Counted from the first letter of the stretch, positions 42,690 to 52,332 are shown. The stretch is DNA of 64,000 nt from JAKACA01 sp049510975 (GCA_049510975.1 JBEKYM010000020.1:62001-126000), one strand, 5' to 3'. Made by a program: numbers and translations. The notes: generated from the sequence alone by a model not told the origin.

Positions 42690-43673
42690 TCAGCGGTGTC
42701 CGGGCGTCTCCCCGTGCTCGTAGACCTCGGCCGCCGGTCCGACGACCAGAGGATCGGGCACGTGCACGACGGCGTCGTTGCGGCGCGGGTAGTCGAACTG
42801 ATCGAGCACGAAGCGCATGGCGCCGAGGCGGGCCCGCTTCTTGTCGTTGCTCTTCACCACGGTCCATGGGGCAAACGCCGTGTCGGTCAGCTGGAACATG
42901 GCTTCCTTGGCCACCGTGTAATCGTCCCATCGCCCGAGCGACGCCAGATCGGTCGGCGACAGCTTCCACTGCCGGACCGGGTCGATCCGCCTGATCAGAA
43001 AGCGAGTCCGCTGCTCGGAGCGCGACACAGAGAACCACAGCTTGATCAGATGAGTGCCGTCGCCGGTGATCAAGCCTTCGAACACCGGCGCTTGTTGGAC
43101 GAACAGCTCGTACTCCTCGTCGCTACAGAAACCCATCACCCGCTCGACGCCCGCCCGGTTGTACCACGACCGGTCGAACAGGACGATCTCTCCCGAGGTC
43201 GGCAAGTTCCTGACGTAGCGCTGGAAGTACCACTCCCCCCGTTCACGCTCGGTCGGCTTCTCGAGCGCCACCACGGTCGCTCCCCGGGGGTTGAGATGTT
43301 CGGTGAATCGCTTGATCGTGCCGCCCTTGCCGGCCGCATCCCTTCCTTCGAACAGGATGACCAGACGCTGCCCGGTGTCCTTGATCCAGTTCTGCAGCTT
43401 CAACAGCTCGATCTGGAGCTGCCGCTTGGTCACCTCGTAGTCCGGCCGCGGCATCGTCTCGCGATAGGGATAGCCCTCCCGCCAGGTGTCCACCAGGCGA
43501 CCGTCTTTCCACCTCAGAACCGGTTCGTCCTCGTCGACGGTCTCGTCGAGGACGAGGTCGTTCAGATGCTCCGACAGGTCGAGGTCGATATCGAGGAGCG
43601 CATCGCCGTCGGCGCCACTGGCACTCGTGTCGCCACTGGCACTCGTGTAGCTCGAGATCAGCTCATCGCCCAT
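42690..43673 (-). CDS. ppk2: polyphosphate kinase 2
   Basis: 327 residues from ATG 43673. Walker A is LFEGRDAAGKGGTIKRFTE, Walker B is SGEIVLFDRSWYNRAGVERV, and the lid begins EEYELFVQQAPVFEG. The C-terminal WTVVKSNDKKRARL is the base-recognition region. Single-domain PPK2 enzymes move phosphate between polyphosphate and nucleoside di- or monophosphates; the subclass cannot be told by eye. The first 60 residues are acidic (DLDLSEHLNDLVLDETVDEDE) and include a twice-repeated TSASGD/TSASGA from an 18-base direct repeat. It converges with none of its neighbours and is 64 bases from the SpoIIE-type gene stop. Confidence 0.9.
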   Translation of the reverse strand: MGDELISSYTSASGDTSASGADGDALLDIDLDLSEHLNDLVLDETVDEDEPVLRWKDGRLVDTWREGYPYRETMPRPDYEVTKRQLQIELLKLQNWIKDTGQRLVILFEGRDAAGKGGTIKRFTEHLNPRGATVVALEKPTERERGEWYFQRYVRNLPTSGEIVLFDRSWYNRAGVERVMGFCSDEEYELFVQQAPVFEGLITGDGTHLIKLWFSVSRSEQRTRFLIRRIDPVRQWKLSPTDLASLGRWDDYTVAKEAMFQLTDTAFAPWTVVKSNDKKRARLGAMRFVLDQFDYPRRNDAVVHVPDPLVVGPAAEVYEHGETPGHR

Positions 43674-43737
43674 GGTCGCATATTCACCATCGGCGGAAGC
43701 TTGCGCAACCCGCCGGCAACGCCCGAGGCGAGCCTCC

Positions 43738-46647
43738 TCAGGAAATCGAACCCGTCGGCTCCGCCGACAGGGCCAGCAGAGCAACGTCGTCGACGCGATC
43801 CATGCCCATGGCGGCCACGACGCCGTCGCAGAGCTCCTCTCCGTCGCCCTGCGTGAGACTTGCCAGGTCGGCCAGCTTCAACATCTGCGTCTCCAGATCC
43901 GACCCTCGGTCCTCGATGACGCCGTCGGTGTACATCAACAGGATCTCGCCCGCGGAGAGGCTGCCGGACCACTCCTCGATCTCCGTCTCCTTGGCTCCGA
44001 GTGGGCTGGCCGGACGCACCGGGACGAACGTCGCCCCCGTGTCGGATACCAGCAGGGGCGGCGGATGCCCCATGCTCACCATCGAGAGCCCACCACTGTC
44101 GATGTCGAACTGACAGAAGATCGCCGTTGCGATCCGGTCGATGTCGAGGAACTCCCAGCTGCGACGCAGACGTCGGGCGAGATCGGCGGGACCCTTGGCC
44201 TGATGGGCAAGCGTGCGAATGGCGCTCCGGAGGTGCCCCATCATGGCGGCGGCGGTTTCGTCGTGTCCTGCCACGTCGCCGATGACGAGGAACAGCTTGT
44301 GTCCCGGCAACGCCACGGCGTCGTAGAAATCGCCCCCGACTTGCACGTCCCGCGTCCCCGGCAGGTAGCGAAACGAGAGATTGACGCCGGGGATCTCCGG
44401 TAACGACGCCGGCAGGAGGCTGGCCTGCAGGATGTGGGAGGTCCGGTGCTCACGCTCGTATCGGCGCTCCTTGTCCACGACGAAGGCCACCTGCTCACCG
44501 AGCTCCTCGGCGAGCGACAGGTCGTCGGCGGTGAAGCGTCGGCCCGACCCCGCCGAGACGAGCGTGAGCGAGCCGAGCACGACCTCGGCGGTCCCGAAGG
44601 GCACGGCCATGTACGAGGTGAAACCCAACGCCTTCGTGACCTCGAAATGCTCCAGGTCGCGGCAGGTGCTCCGGAGGAAATCCTCGGTCATCTCCGGTGC
44701 CCACAACGACTGGCCGTTGCGGATCACATTGGCGCTCGGATGTGTCCCGGCCGGATCGGGCGGCCATCGCCGGAGCTCGTCAGCCAGAGCCTGCCGTCCC
44801 GCATCAGCGTGATGGGCGACCATCCGTCGAAGGCTGCCGTCGTCATCAGTGACGTCGATGAGGCAGAGGTCGCCGAGGGTCGGCACCGCAACGCCTCCGA
44901 GGCGCGCCAGCGTCTCCTCGTAGCCCGAGGCGCGCGCGAGCGCCGTCGCCACCTCGAGCAGGAACGTCTCGGCTCGTCGCGCTTTGCGCAGATCGGAGTG
45001 GAGCCGAGCGTTCTCGATGGCGACGGCCGAGCGCTGAGCGATCTCCTCGGCGAGGCGGGCAACGATCGGGTCAAAGCTGCGAGAGCCGTCGAGCTGAGCC
45101 AGGCTGAGCACGCCGACTCGCTGCCCGGCGACTTCGAGGGGGACGAGCACGACGGAGTGGATGTGGAGTGGAGCAAGCGCATTGGCGACGTCGGCGGAGA
45201 CGGACGAGGAACCCGCCATCGCCGAGGCGACATCTTCGATCAGCAGCGTTCGGCCACGCACGATCTCGGCGAGGAAGGCGGCCGGGTGCTCGTCCTCGCC
45301 GGCAGCACGGATCGCCGCCTCGATCTCGGCGTCTCGGTGAGCGAGCGCTACCCGCCGGAGGCGTCCAACTTCATCGAAGAGGTGGATCGTCGCCAGGTCG
45401 GCGAGCTCGGGCACGAGGAGTCGAACGATCTTGGCCAGCGTGACGTTGTAGTCGAGCGACTCGGCGAGCGCCGCCGTCGCCTGGGCGAGGAAGGCGTTGT
45501 TGGTCGTGATCCGAGCCTCCAAGAGCCGCAGCCGGGCCCGATCGAAGGCTTGTGCCGCCTGTTCGGTGACGGCCAGGAAGAAAGCTTGTTCGTGCGGCTC
45601 GAAGGCTGCTTCGCGATCGAAGCCAAGTGCCAGCACGCCGAGGACATCGTGTTCCACCTTGAGTGGGAGCACGGCGAAACTGCGACCGAACGTGGGCGAC
45701 GACGCCAGCGCCGGGAAGCTCTGGGCGATCTCGGATCGAGACGTGAGCCAGATCGGCGTGGCACTTCTCACTGCCTCGGGTCCGGGCAGGGCGGCGTCGA
45801 GGGGGAGCTCGAGGAACGGCATGGCTGTCTCCGGAGCCGACTCGGCTCGTGCAAGGCGCAGGACCGATCCCGATCGCATCCACAACGTGCTCGACACGAG
45901 CCCGCCGCCGAGCTGCGGGCTCACCTCTCGGCTCACTACCTCGCAGACGGCATCGTGGTCGAGATCGCCGGAAAGCGCCGCCGTGATCGTCTGCAGACGG
46001 CCAATGCGGTCCGCGATCAACTCGGCCCGTGCCCGCGCCTCGCGCTCGGACTCGAACAACCTCACTCGCTTCATCGCCGCCGCCAGCCGGGCAGCCACGG
46101 CCACGAGTACCTCGACGTCGCCGTCGTGAAAATGGGCGAGCTCCCTGCTGGCGGCGTGCAGGACCCCGAGCAGGCGGTCCTCGTCGAGAATGGGCACGGC
46201 TGCGACCGACTGCATGCCGCTGTCACGCAGGGCCGGGGAGGCGAGCTCGATGGTCGAGAGGTCGTCGATCACCACCGGCGCTCTCGTCGCGACCACGCGA
46301 CCAGCCATTCCGCGGCCCGCCGGGATCCGAACCCAGTCGCGGGCCGTCTGCGGGAGACCGACCGAGCCCCGCGCCACGAGGGTGTCTCCCGCCTCATTGG
46401 CGACGAGGACGGACACGGCCTCCGCCCCGAGCATGTCCTGTATCGCGATCAGCAACTGCTCCAACAGGTCGTCGAGGGCGATCTCGGTGAGGGCGGCGTC
46501 TGCCGCCGCCTGCAGCTCGTCCCACCAGCGGATGGCCGCTTCGGCGGCCGTCTCGGCGGCCGTCTCGGCGGCGCGATCAGCAGCCACTCGACGCCTCAGC
46601 CGCTCCAGATCGGGCGGACGGAGGCGAGCCGGTTCCTCTACGCCCAC
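43738..46647 (-). CDS. four-GAF SpoIIE/PP2C-type serine phosphatase
   Basis: About 969 residues; GTG 46647 is preceded by GGGGGAG with a 6-base gap. After a short helical coil (AAETAAETAAEAAIRWWDEL), four GAF-like domains follow (about 55-195, 215-375, 395-545, 560-720), then a coil (RYEREHRTSHILQASLLP) and the PP2C-type phosphatase (RDVQVGGDFYDAVALPG, LVIGDVAGHDETAAAMMGHL, LLMYTDGVIEDRG, VDDVALLAL). Metal Asp residues are kept in GGDFYD and GDVAGHD. Such proteins turn small-molecule, light or redox signals into dephosphorylation of anti-sigma-factor antagonists. No sigma factor or anti-sigma partner is within view. Confidence 0.9.
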   Translation of the reverse strand: MGVEEPARLRPPDLERLRRRVAADRAAETAAETAAEAAIRWWDELQAAADAALTEIALDDLLEQLLIAIQDMLGAEAVSVLVANEAGDTLVARGSVGLPQTARDWVRIPAGRGMAGRVVATRAPVVIDDLSTIELASPALRDSGMQSVAAVPILDEDRLLGVLHAASRELAHFHDGDVEVLVAVAARLAAAMKRVRLFESEREARARAELIADRIGRLQTITAALSGDLDHDAVCEVVSREVSPQLGGGLVSSTLWMRSGSVLRLARAESAPETAMPFLELPLDAALPGPEAVRSATPIWLTSRSEIAQSFPALASSPTFGRSFAVLPLKVEHDVLGVLALGFDREAAFEPHEQAFFLAVTEQAAQAFDRARLRLLEARITTNNAFLAQATAALAESLDYNVTLAKIVRLLVPELADLATIHLFDEVGRLRRVALAHRDAEIEAAIRAAGEDEHPAAFLAEIVRGRTLLIEDVASAMAGSSSVSADVANALAPLHIHSVVLVPLEVAGQRVGVLSLAQLDGSRSFDPIVARLAEEIAQRSAVAIENARLHSDLRKARRAETFLLEVATALARASGYEETLARLGGVAVPTLGDLCLIDVTDDDGSLRRMVAHHADAGRQALADELRRWPPDPAGTHPSANVIRNGQSLWAPEMTEDFLRSTCRDLEHFEVTKALGFTSYMAVPFGTAEVVLGSLTLVSAGSGRRFTADDLSLAEELGEQVAFVVDKERRYEREHRTSHILQASLLPASLPEIPGVNLSFRYLPGTRDVQVGGDFYDAVALPGHKLFLVIGDVAGHDETAAAMMGHLRSAIRTLAHQAKGPADLARRLRRSWEFLDIDRIATAIFCQFDIDSGGLSMVSMGHPPPLLVSDTGATFVPVRPASPLGAKETEIEEWSGSLSAGEILLMYTDGVIEDRGSDLETQMLKLADLASLTQGDGEELCDGVVAAMGMDRVDDVALLALSAEPTGSIS

Positions 46648-46835
46648 ACGCCACTCCCCCAGGTACCTGCCGAATAGGAACTTGCTCCGTCGGCTTGAAC
46701 CACCGCAACCTCTAGAGGTCCGCGCACGCACTTTAGTGTCGCCGGCCGCCGCACGCTGTCCTCCGTGGCAGGTAGCTGCACAGACACCCGCAAGGTAGGA
46801 CAGAAGCCCGGAGCGGGGCCGGTAGCGTTCGAGGC

Positions 46836-47780
46836 ATGCCGGACGACGAGTTCCTGCTCTTCGCCGGTTCTGCGAGCCGCAAGCTCGGAAGCGCCATTGC
46901 CGCGTACCTCGGGTGCGCTCTCGGTGCGAACGAGACGCTGCGTTTCTCCGAGGGGAACCTCTTTGTCCGCGTGCTCGAGAACGTGCGCGGCCGAGACGTC
47001 TTCCTCGTGCAAGGAACCGCCTTTCCCGCCAACGACAACTTCATGGAGCTCTTGTTCTGGATCGACGCTCTCAAGCGCGCCAGCGCGGCGTCGGTCACGG
47101 CGGTCATCCCCTACTTCAGCTACGCCAAGGGCGACAAGAAAGACGAGCCGCGCGTGTCCATCCGGGCGCGAGTGTGCGCCGACGCCATCGAGGCGGCCGG
47201 CGTCGACCGTGTGGTCACGTTGGACCTGCACGCGCCGCAGCTGCAGGGTTTCTTCAAGGTCCCTGTCGACGACCTCTATGGCCTTCCCGTGCTCTGCGAC
47301 GCCGTTGCCGCCAAGGGCCTGCCGGATCTCGTGGTGGTTGCTCCGGACGCCGGCTTTGCCAAGAAAGCTCGCCAGTGGTCCGATCGCCTCAGGGCGCCCT
47401 TGGCGATCGCCGACAAGCGGCGGGTCGACCACTCGGAATCGGCCGAGATCGTCGAGCTCATCGGATCGGTCGAAGGTCGCACGGCACTCATCGTGGACGA
47501 CTTCACGATCTCGGCCGGCACGCTCGTCGATGTCGCCCGCGTGCTCGTCGAACGCGGCGCCCTCTCGGTGTACGCGGCGGTCAGCCACGGCCTGCTCGCC
47601 GGGCCTGCCATCGAGCGTCTCGACTCGAGCCCGATCGAACGGCTCTTCATGACCGACAGTGTCGAGACTCAGCCGCTGGGCCTTTCGGCCAAGGTGGAGA
47701 TCGTCTCGGTCGCCGGCCTGTTCGGAGAGGCAATCCGGCGAATCGCTCGACGGGAGAGCATCTCGGTTCTCTTCGAGTAA
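46836..47780 (+). CDS. prs: ribose-phosphate pyrophosphokinase (PRPP synthetase)
   Basis: 314 residues. Marks of the family: FAGSASRKLGSAIAAYLG at the N-terminus, NVRGRDVFLVQGTAFPANDNFMELLFWIDALKRASA, IPYFSYAKGDKKDEPRVSIRARV (catalytic flexible loop), DLHAPQLQGFF, and the PRPP loop ALIVDDFTISAGTL. The Asp-Thr-Gly-Gly-Thr form of that last loop in house enzymes (VDDMIDTGGT) is altered to TISAGT here, and overall it looks like an archaeal-type or secondary copy. It makes PRPP from ribose-5-phosphate and ATP for nucleotides, His and Trp. TAGCGT (46823-46828) ends 7 bases before ATG, without a ribosome site. Confidence 0.88.
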   Translation: MPDDEFLLFAGSASRKLGSAIAAYLGCALGANETLRFSEGNLFVRVLENVRGRDVFLVQGTAFPANDNFMELLFWIDALKRASAASVTAVIPYFSYAKGDKKDEPRVSIRARVCADAIEAAGVDRVVTLDLHAPQLQGFFKVPVDDLYGLPVLCDAVAAKGLPDLVVVAPDAGFAKKARQWSDRLRAPLAIADKRRVDHSESAEIVELIGSVEGRTALIVDDFTISAGTLVDVARVLVERGALSVYAAVSHGLLAGPAIERLDSSPIERLFMTDSVETQPLGLSAKVEIVSVAGLFGEAIRRIARRESISVLFE

Positions 47781-47817
47781 ACCGGCCGTTCGCGCCGCCG
47801 TAGCCTCGCCACGCCCC

Positions 47818-48285
47818 TCACGCGGGAGGCGGCGCCGCCCGCCGGCCGAGCGCAGCCGGATCGATCAACAAGTGCTGGCGAACATCGCCGACCAGGTCCG
47901 TGAGGATGCGACGCTCGAGGAAAGCCCACCGACCTTCGACCACGGCGAAGCGATCCAGGTATCGCCCGGCGACGATGGGCTGCAGCACGAGTCCGTCCGC
48001 CGCCTGGAGAACCATGAACCGCGAGCGGGCCGCCGCCTCACCCACGCCCATCTCGACGGACACGTTCGTGGTGACATGAGCCGTTCGCGGGGTCCCGTCG
48101 GAGTGGATGCGAACGGTGGACGTGAGGACGGCGAGTACGGCGTCACGGCCTGCGACGACGGTGGCGTCGTCCGGGCCGCCGAATGTTGCCGAGGCGAAGA
48201 GGTCCGCCACGCCCTCCAAGTCCCCGGCGTCGAGCAGTTCGGCGTAGGAGAAGATGAGGCGCTCGATGACCCTGGAAGCTTCCAT
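47818..48285 (-). CDS. SnoaL-like / NTF2-fold protein
   Basis: 155 residues from ATG 48285. SRVIERLIFSYAELLDAGDLEGVADLFA followed by FGGPDDATVVAGRDAVLAVLT is the typical start of an NTF2-fold protein. HVTTNVSVEMGVGEAAARSRFMVLQ forms the sheet, and AGRYLDRFAVVEGRWAFLERRI the end. This fold is used by isomerases, dehydratases and binding proteins; no catalytic set can be read. The frame open upstream of 48285 is not coding. It lies convergent with prs and divergent from the gene at 48432. Confidence 0.82.
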   Translation of the reverse strand: MEASRVIERLIFSYAELLDAGDLEGVADLFASATFGGPDDATVVAGRDAVLAVLTSTVRIHSDGTPRTAHVTTNVSVEMGVGEAAARSRFMVLQAADGLVLQPIVAGRYLDRFAVVEGRWAFLERRILTDLVGDVRQHLLIDPAALGRRAAPPPA

Positions 48286-48431
48286 TGCGGGACAACGGTA
48301 ATCACCTCCACCACCGACGGCGAAGGCGCGTGCTCGCAACCGAGACGACGCTCCAACAAGCCGGCCATGACCGGCACGAGGTCAACTGCGATACTCCTGC
48401 GGTGGTTCGCGGGCGTCGAGAGGTCGAGCAG

Positions 48432-48896
48432 GTGGAGTTCAGTGGCGACAAGCCCGCCCAGATCGTCGCGTGGATGGATCGCCTCGCCGGCGCCGGAGAC
48501 GGCTGGATCAACGTGGTCCCGAAGATGAACGAGGACGACGAGCGGCCGACGTCGCTGGGCTTCTTCACGTTGTTCGGCGGAGGAGGACTCGGCGTCACGA
48601 TGTGCACATGGATCCCGGCGCCCGGCAGCGAGCGTGATTCCATGCACACGAGCCTTGGGATCACTCACCTCACGGGGCAACGCGCCTTTGCCAGGCTGAC
48701 CTCGCTCGGGGTGCCCGTTCCGCCCACCTGGGTCGTCGAACAGGATCACCCCCGCCGAGGACTTGTGATTCGCGTACCGGCCGAAGAACCTCATGACGAG
48801 GTGCTGATGTGGGCGATGCGTGCGACGGCGGCGCTGAGCGCGCCGCTTCGCATCACCGGCTGGCGGGCCGACATCTACCTCCCCACTCCGTCGTGA
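48432..48896 (+). CDS. hypothetical protein, small alpha/beta fold
   Basis: About 154 residues from GTG 48432, chosen because GAGAGG lies about 8 bases upstream and because homology-like sequence begins there (VEFSGDKPAQIVAWMDRLAG). It goes on to WINVVPKMNEDDERPTSLGFFTLFGGGGLGVTMCTWIPAP and HTSLGITHLTGQRAFARLTSL. The composition is protein-like with no shadow features, and no signal peptide or membrane helix is seen. I recognise no family. The frame is open upstream to 48285, so an earlier GTG (48330) is possible. Divergent neighbour is the SnoaL-like gene. Confidence 0.55.
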   Translation: MEFSGDKPAQIVAWMDRLAGAGDGWINVVPKMNEDDERPTSLGFFTLFGGGGLGVTMCTWIPAPGSERDSMHTSLGITHLTGQRAFARLTSLGVPVPPTWVVEQDHPRRGLVIRVPAEEPHDEVLMWAMRATAALSAPLRITGWRADIYLPTPS

Positions 48897-48908
48897 AGGC
48901 CGCCCGGC

Positions 48909-51446
48909 TCACCCCTGCTCGAGCCGCACCGTCCGCCATGCCGGTGAGCCGGCTTCGTCGGAGGCGTCGAGGTCCACCTCGGCGATCATGGCAGTGTCGT
49001 GCCAGCCCTCCGGGTCGTCCAGGACTTGACGCACCCGCCACTGGCCCGGTGCCTCGGCGAGGTCGAACCATGCCGCCGCACGCGCCTCGGGTCCCGTTCC
49101 GATGGTGGCGTGAACCGAGAAGTAGTCATCGAGGACGTTCGACCATCTGGCAGCGTCCAACCCGCCCGGCAGCTCGCCTGCCGCCAGAGCCTCGACGTCG
49201 CGGCGGGCGGCCAGCTCCACCCGCCGGAAGGCTGCATTGCGGACCATCACTTTGAACGCCCGGACGTTCGCGGTGACGGGCGGAGGAGGGGTCGCGCCGC
49301 CGCTCAGCTCCAGTCCGATCTCCATGACGGCCTCTTCGGCTGAGCTGCTCGCAACCGCTGCCGAGAGGCGCTCCCACTCGTCGATGAGGCTCGAGTCCAC
49401 CTGGCGAACGAGCTCACCGAGCCACTCGGTTACATCGAGGAGCTCCTCGGTCTTGAGCTCCTCCGGGACGTTGCGAACAAGTCCTCGGTAGACGTTGGAC
49501 AGATAGCGGAGCACGAGGCCCTCGGAGCGTGTCAAGCCGTACTGGGCGATGTACTCCGAGAACGTCATCGCCCGCTCGTAGAGGTCCCGGGCAACCGACT
49601 TCGGCCGAATGTTGTAATCGGCAGCCCACGGATGCGAGAGCCGGTAGGCGTCGAACAGGTCATAGGTCCACTCGCGTAAGGGTTTCGGGTACTCGAGCTT
49701 GTCGAGCGCCTCGATCCGTTCCTCGTACTCGACTCCTGCGGCCTTGAGGGCTGTCAGCGCCTCGGTCTTGACGCGGTCGAGCTGGGCCATGAGCACTGGT
49801 CCTGGATTGTCGAGCGTGGCCTCGACCACGCTCATGACATCGAGCGGCCACGTCGGGGACTCTGCCTGCAAGCGGGGTACTGCCTCGAGCACGAAAGGGC
49901 TGAGCGGGTTGTCGAGGGCGAAGTCCGACTGCAGATCCGAGGTCACTCGGATTCGGCGACCCAGCTCGTCGGCCACCGGGAGGCGCTCGAGCGCTCCGGC
50001 GGCGAGGAGCGAGCGGTAGATGGCGATGCTCTGGCGGACGAGGCGGCGCTGCATGGAGCGAGGCTCGTCGTTTCTCGTGAGGAGCGCCGTCAAGGCTGCG
50101 CAGCCGTCACCCGGGCGGTCGAGGAGGTTCAGCAACATCGAATGACTGACACGAAGGTGCGGGACGAGAGGCTCCGGCGGCGAGGCGACGAGCCTCTCGA
50201 AGACGGCCTCGTCCCAGGCGACGTACCCCTTGGGCGGCTTGGATTTCACGAGCTTGCGCGTCCGGCGGGCATCGCCGGCCACCTTCTTCGTCGCCTGCTC
50301 GTTCTCGATGACGTGCTCCGGAGCCTGCACGACCACCAGACCGGCCGTGTCGTAGCCGGCACGTCCTGCCCGCCCGGCGATCTGGTGCAGCTCCCGGGCA
50401 CTCAGCAGTCGGGACGTCGCACCGTCGTACTTCGCGAGTCCGGAGAGCACGACCGTGCGCAAGGGCAGGTTCACGCCGACGCCGAGGGTGTCGGTCCCGA
50501 CGATCACCCGGAGGAGCCCGGCCTGTGTGAGGCGCTCGACCAGGCGGCGGTACTTCGGGAGCATCCCTCCGTGATGTACGCCGATGCCGTGGTGCAAGAG
50601 ACGCGAAAGGGTGCGACCGAAACCGGGCGCAAACCGAAACCCTTCGAGCTCCGCCGAGATGGCCTCCCGCTGGGGACGCGTCGTCACTTGGGCGGAGGTG
50701 AGCGCCTGGGCGCCGGTAATCGTCTGGGCCTGGGTGAAGTGGACGACGTAGAGCGGTGCTTGGTCAGCTGCGAGCAGCGATTCGATCGTCTCGTGCAGCG
50801 GCGTTCGGCGATACTCGAATTGCAGCGGTACGGGTCGAATCGTTGAGCGGACCACGGCGACGGGTCGGCCGGTCCGGCGCTCCAGTCCTTGCTCGATCGC
50901 CCTCGTATCCCCGAGCGTTGCCGACATGAGGATGAACTGGGCCCGTGTCAACTCGAGGAGCGGGACCTGCCAGGCCCACCCCCGATCCGGGTCGCCGTAG
51001 TAGTGGAACTCGTCCATGACGACCTGGCCGATGCCGGTCGAAGCCCCACCTCGCAGCGCCATGTTGGCGACGATCTCCGCAGTGGCGCACACGACGGGAG
51101 CCGATGGGTTGATCGAAGCGTCGCCGGTCAGCATGCCGACGTTGTCGGCGCCGAGCTGACCGCAGAGGGCAAAGAACTTCTCGGAGACGAGCGCCTTGAT
51201 CGGCGCCGTATAGAACGAGCGCATGCCAGCGGCCAGGGCAGCAACGTGGGCACCAAGGGCGATCAGACTCTTGCCCGAGCCCGTCGGAGTGTTGACGATG
51301 ACGTGGGCACCCCCGAACACCTCGAGCAGCGCCTCCTCCTGGGCGGGGTACAGCCTGAGTCCCTCGTCGGTCGTCCACGACAGGAACGTCTCGAAGGCGT
51401 CGTCGGGTCGACCGGCGAGCGTGGCGAGGCGGAGGTTGGACGACAT
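48909..51446 (-). CDS. Ski2-like DEAD/DEAH-box helicase with DUF3516 C-terminus
   Basis: 845 residues; AGGAGG before ATG 51446 (longer in-frame start at 51527 lacks support). Motif I TPTGSGKS at 53-60, motif Ia APIKALVSEK, motif II DEFH at about 145-148, motif III LMSATLGD, motif IV/V VIVGTDTLGVGVNLP, motif VI HQIAGRAGRAGYD. From about residue 440 to the end is the DUF3516-type region of actinobacterial RNA helicases. It probably unwinds RNA, in decay or ribosome work. All motifs are intact. The gene runs leftward and ends 12 bases after the gene at 48432-48896. Confidence 0.9.
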   Translation of the reverse strand: MSSNLRLATLAGRPDDAFETFLSWTTDEGLRLYPAQEEALLEVFGGAHVIVNTPTGSGKSLIALGAHVAALAAGMRSFYTAPIKALVSEKFFALCGQLGADNVGMLTGDASINPSAPVVCATAEIVANMALRGGASTGIGQVVMDEFHYYGDPDRGWAWQVPLLELTRAQFILMSATLGDTRAIEQGLERRTGRPVAVVRSTIRPVPLQFEYRRTPLHETIESLLAADQAPLYVVHFTQAQTITGAQALTSAQVTTRPQREAISAELEGFRFAPGFGRTLSRLLHHGIGVHHGGMLPKYRRLVERLTQAGLLRVIVGTDTLGVGVNLPLRTVVLSGLAKYDGATSRLLSARELHQIAGRAGRAGYDTAGLVVVQAPEHVIENEQATKKVAGDARRTRKLVKSKPPKGYVAWDEAVFERLVASPPEPLVPHLRVSHSMLLNLLDRPGDGCAALTALLTRNDEPRSMQRRLVRQSIAIYRSLLAAGALERLPVADELGRRIRVTSDLQSDFALDNPLSPFVLEAVPRLQAESPTWPLDVMSVVEATLDNPGPVLMAQLDRVKTEALTALKAAGVEYEERIEALDKLEYPKPLREWTYDLFDAYRLSHPWAADYNIRPKSVARDLYERAMTFSEYIAQYGLTRSEGLVLRYLSNVYRGLVRNVPEELKTEELLDVTEWLGELVRQVDSSLIDEWERLSAAVASSSAEEAVMEIGLELSGGATPPPPVTANVRAFKVMVRNAAFRRVELAARRDVEALAAGELPGGLDAARWSNVLDDYFSVHATIGTGPEARAAAWFDLAEAPGQWRVRQVLDDPEGWHDTAMIAEVDLDASDEAGSPAWRTVRLEQG

Positions 51447-51553
51447 CGTCCTCCTACTGTGCCGCACCTCGAGGCGTGCTTGCGGCGCGTTCAATGTTCC
51501 GATGTACTGACAATTGTTCGCCACCAAGTGCCCGTGCCGCTGGGACTCTTGGT

Positions 51554-51570
51554 ACCTCGGGGCCCGAGGT
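51554..51570. promoter_or_regulatory. 17-bp dyad in the divergent region helicase / membrane protein
   Basis: ACCTCGGGGCCCGAGGT (51554-51570) has perfect 8-base arms around one base. It is flanked on both sides by similar words, GGGACTCTTGG (51543-51553) and GGGACTTTTGA (51572-51582). A regulator site for the divergent genes is possible. Confidence 0.35.
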
Positions 51571-51654
51571 CGGGACTTTTGACTCTATTTCGCCGATCCA
51601 CAAACCTCGAAGATGGTCGTCAAGCAAGCCAAATTCGAAGAAAGGGATGGCACG

Positions 51655-52263
51655 ATGAGACGTCGAGTTTTCGATCTTCTCGCCAGCCTCGGCGGCCTCT
51701 TAGTTGCCGGCGTACTGGTGATCGCAGGTGCACTGTTGATGTGGGGCGTGAGCTACACGAACTCCAGCGTTCACAACCAGCTGGCGGAACAGCAGATCTA
51801 CTTCCCGTCCGCTTCGGCCTTCGCTCACCCGGACGGCACCGAGATCACCGTCGGGATGAGGCCGTACCTGCTGAAGTACGCAGGCCAGGAAGTGCTGACA
51901 GGGCCGCAAGCCGAGGCATTCGCCGACCACTTCATTGCGGTCCACCTCTCCGAGATGCCCTATGGCGGCGTCTACTCCAAGGTGAGCGCGGCCGCTCGGG
52001 CCGCCAAGCCGGGGTCGCCCGCGGCCTTGAAGTTGGCAGCGCTCGAGCAGACAGTCTTCCAGGGAACGACCTTGCGTGGACTGCTCCTCGAGGCGTACGG
52101 CTTCTCCACCCTGGGCCTGATCGCGCTGTGGGCGGGCATCGCCGCCTTCATCTTGGCGGGACTGATGCTGCTCCTCGTCGGGTTCGGCTTCTGGCACTCC
52201 CGGCGGGTCAAGGCTGACGCCGAGCTGCTCAGCCATCAGACGGGAAAGAAGTTGGCCGCCTGA
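51655..52263 (+). CDS. two-helix membrane protein of unknown function
   Basis: 202 residues from ATG 51655; AAAGGG lies 6-9 bases upstream. A membrane helix (residues about 10-32, LASLGGLLVAGVLVIAGALL) is followed by an extracellular domain of about 115 residues (NQLAEQQIYFPSASAFAHPD, AEAFADHFIAVHLSEMPYGGVY) and a second helix near 155-185 (LGLIALWAGIAAFILAGLML). The cytoplasmic end is short and positive. The pattern matches uncharacterised actinobacterial two-TM proteins. It ends at an unusually strong hairpin, so it is probably made at high level or needs a clean stop. Confidence 0.75.
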   Translation: MRRRVFDLLASLGGLLVAGVLVIAGALLMWGVSYTNSSVHNQLAEQQIYFPSASAFAHPDGTEITVGMRPYLLKYAGQEVLTGPQAEAFADHFIAVHLSEMPYGGVYSKVSAAARAAKPGSPAALKLAALEQTVFQGTTLRGLLLEAYGFSTLGLIALWAGIAAFILAGLMLLLVGFGFWHSRRVKADAELLSHQTGKKLAA

Positions 52264-52283
52264 CGCAAGGCATCTCGGCACCA

Positions 52284-52332
52284 CGACAAAGTCCCGCTCG
52301 CCCGGATCGGTCCGGGGGGCGGGACTTTGTCG
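52284..52332. terminator. very strong hairpin terminator
   Basis: CGACAAAGTCCCGC (52284-52297) pairs perfectly over 14 bases with GCGGGACTTTGTCG (52319-52332). The loop holds an inner CCCGGA/TCCGGG stem (52301-52306 with 52311-52316). It lies 20 bases after the stop of the membrane protein gene. Confidence 0.85.
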
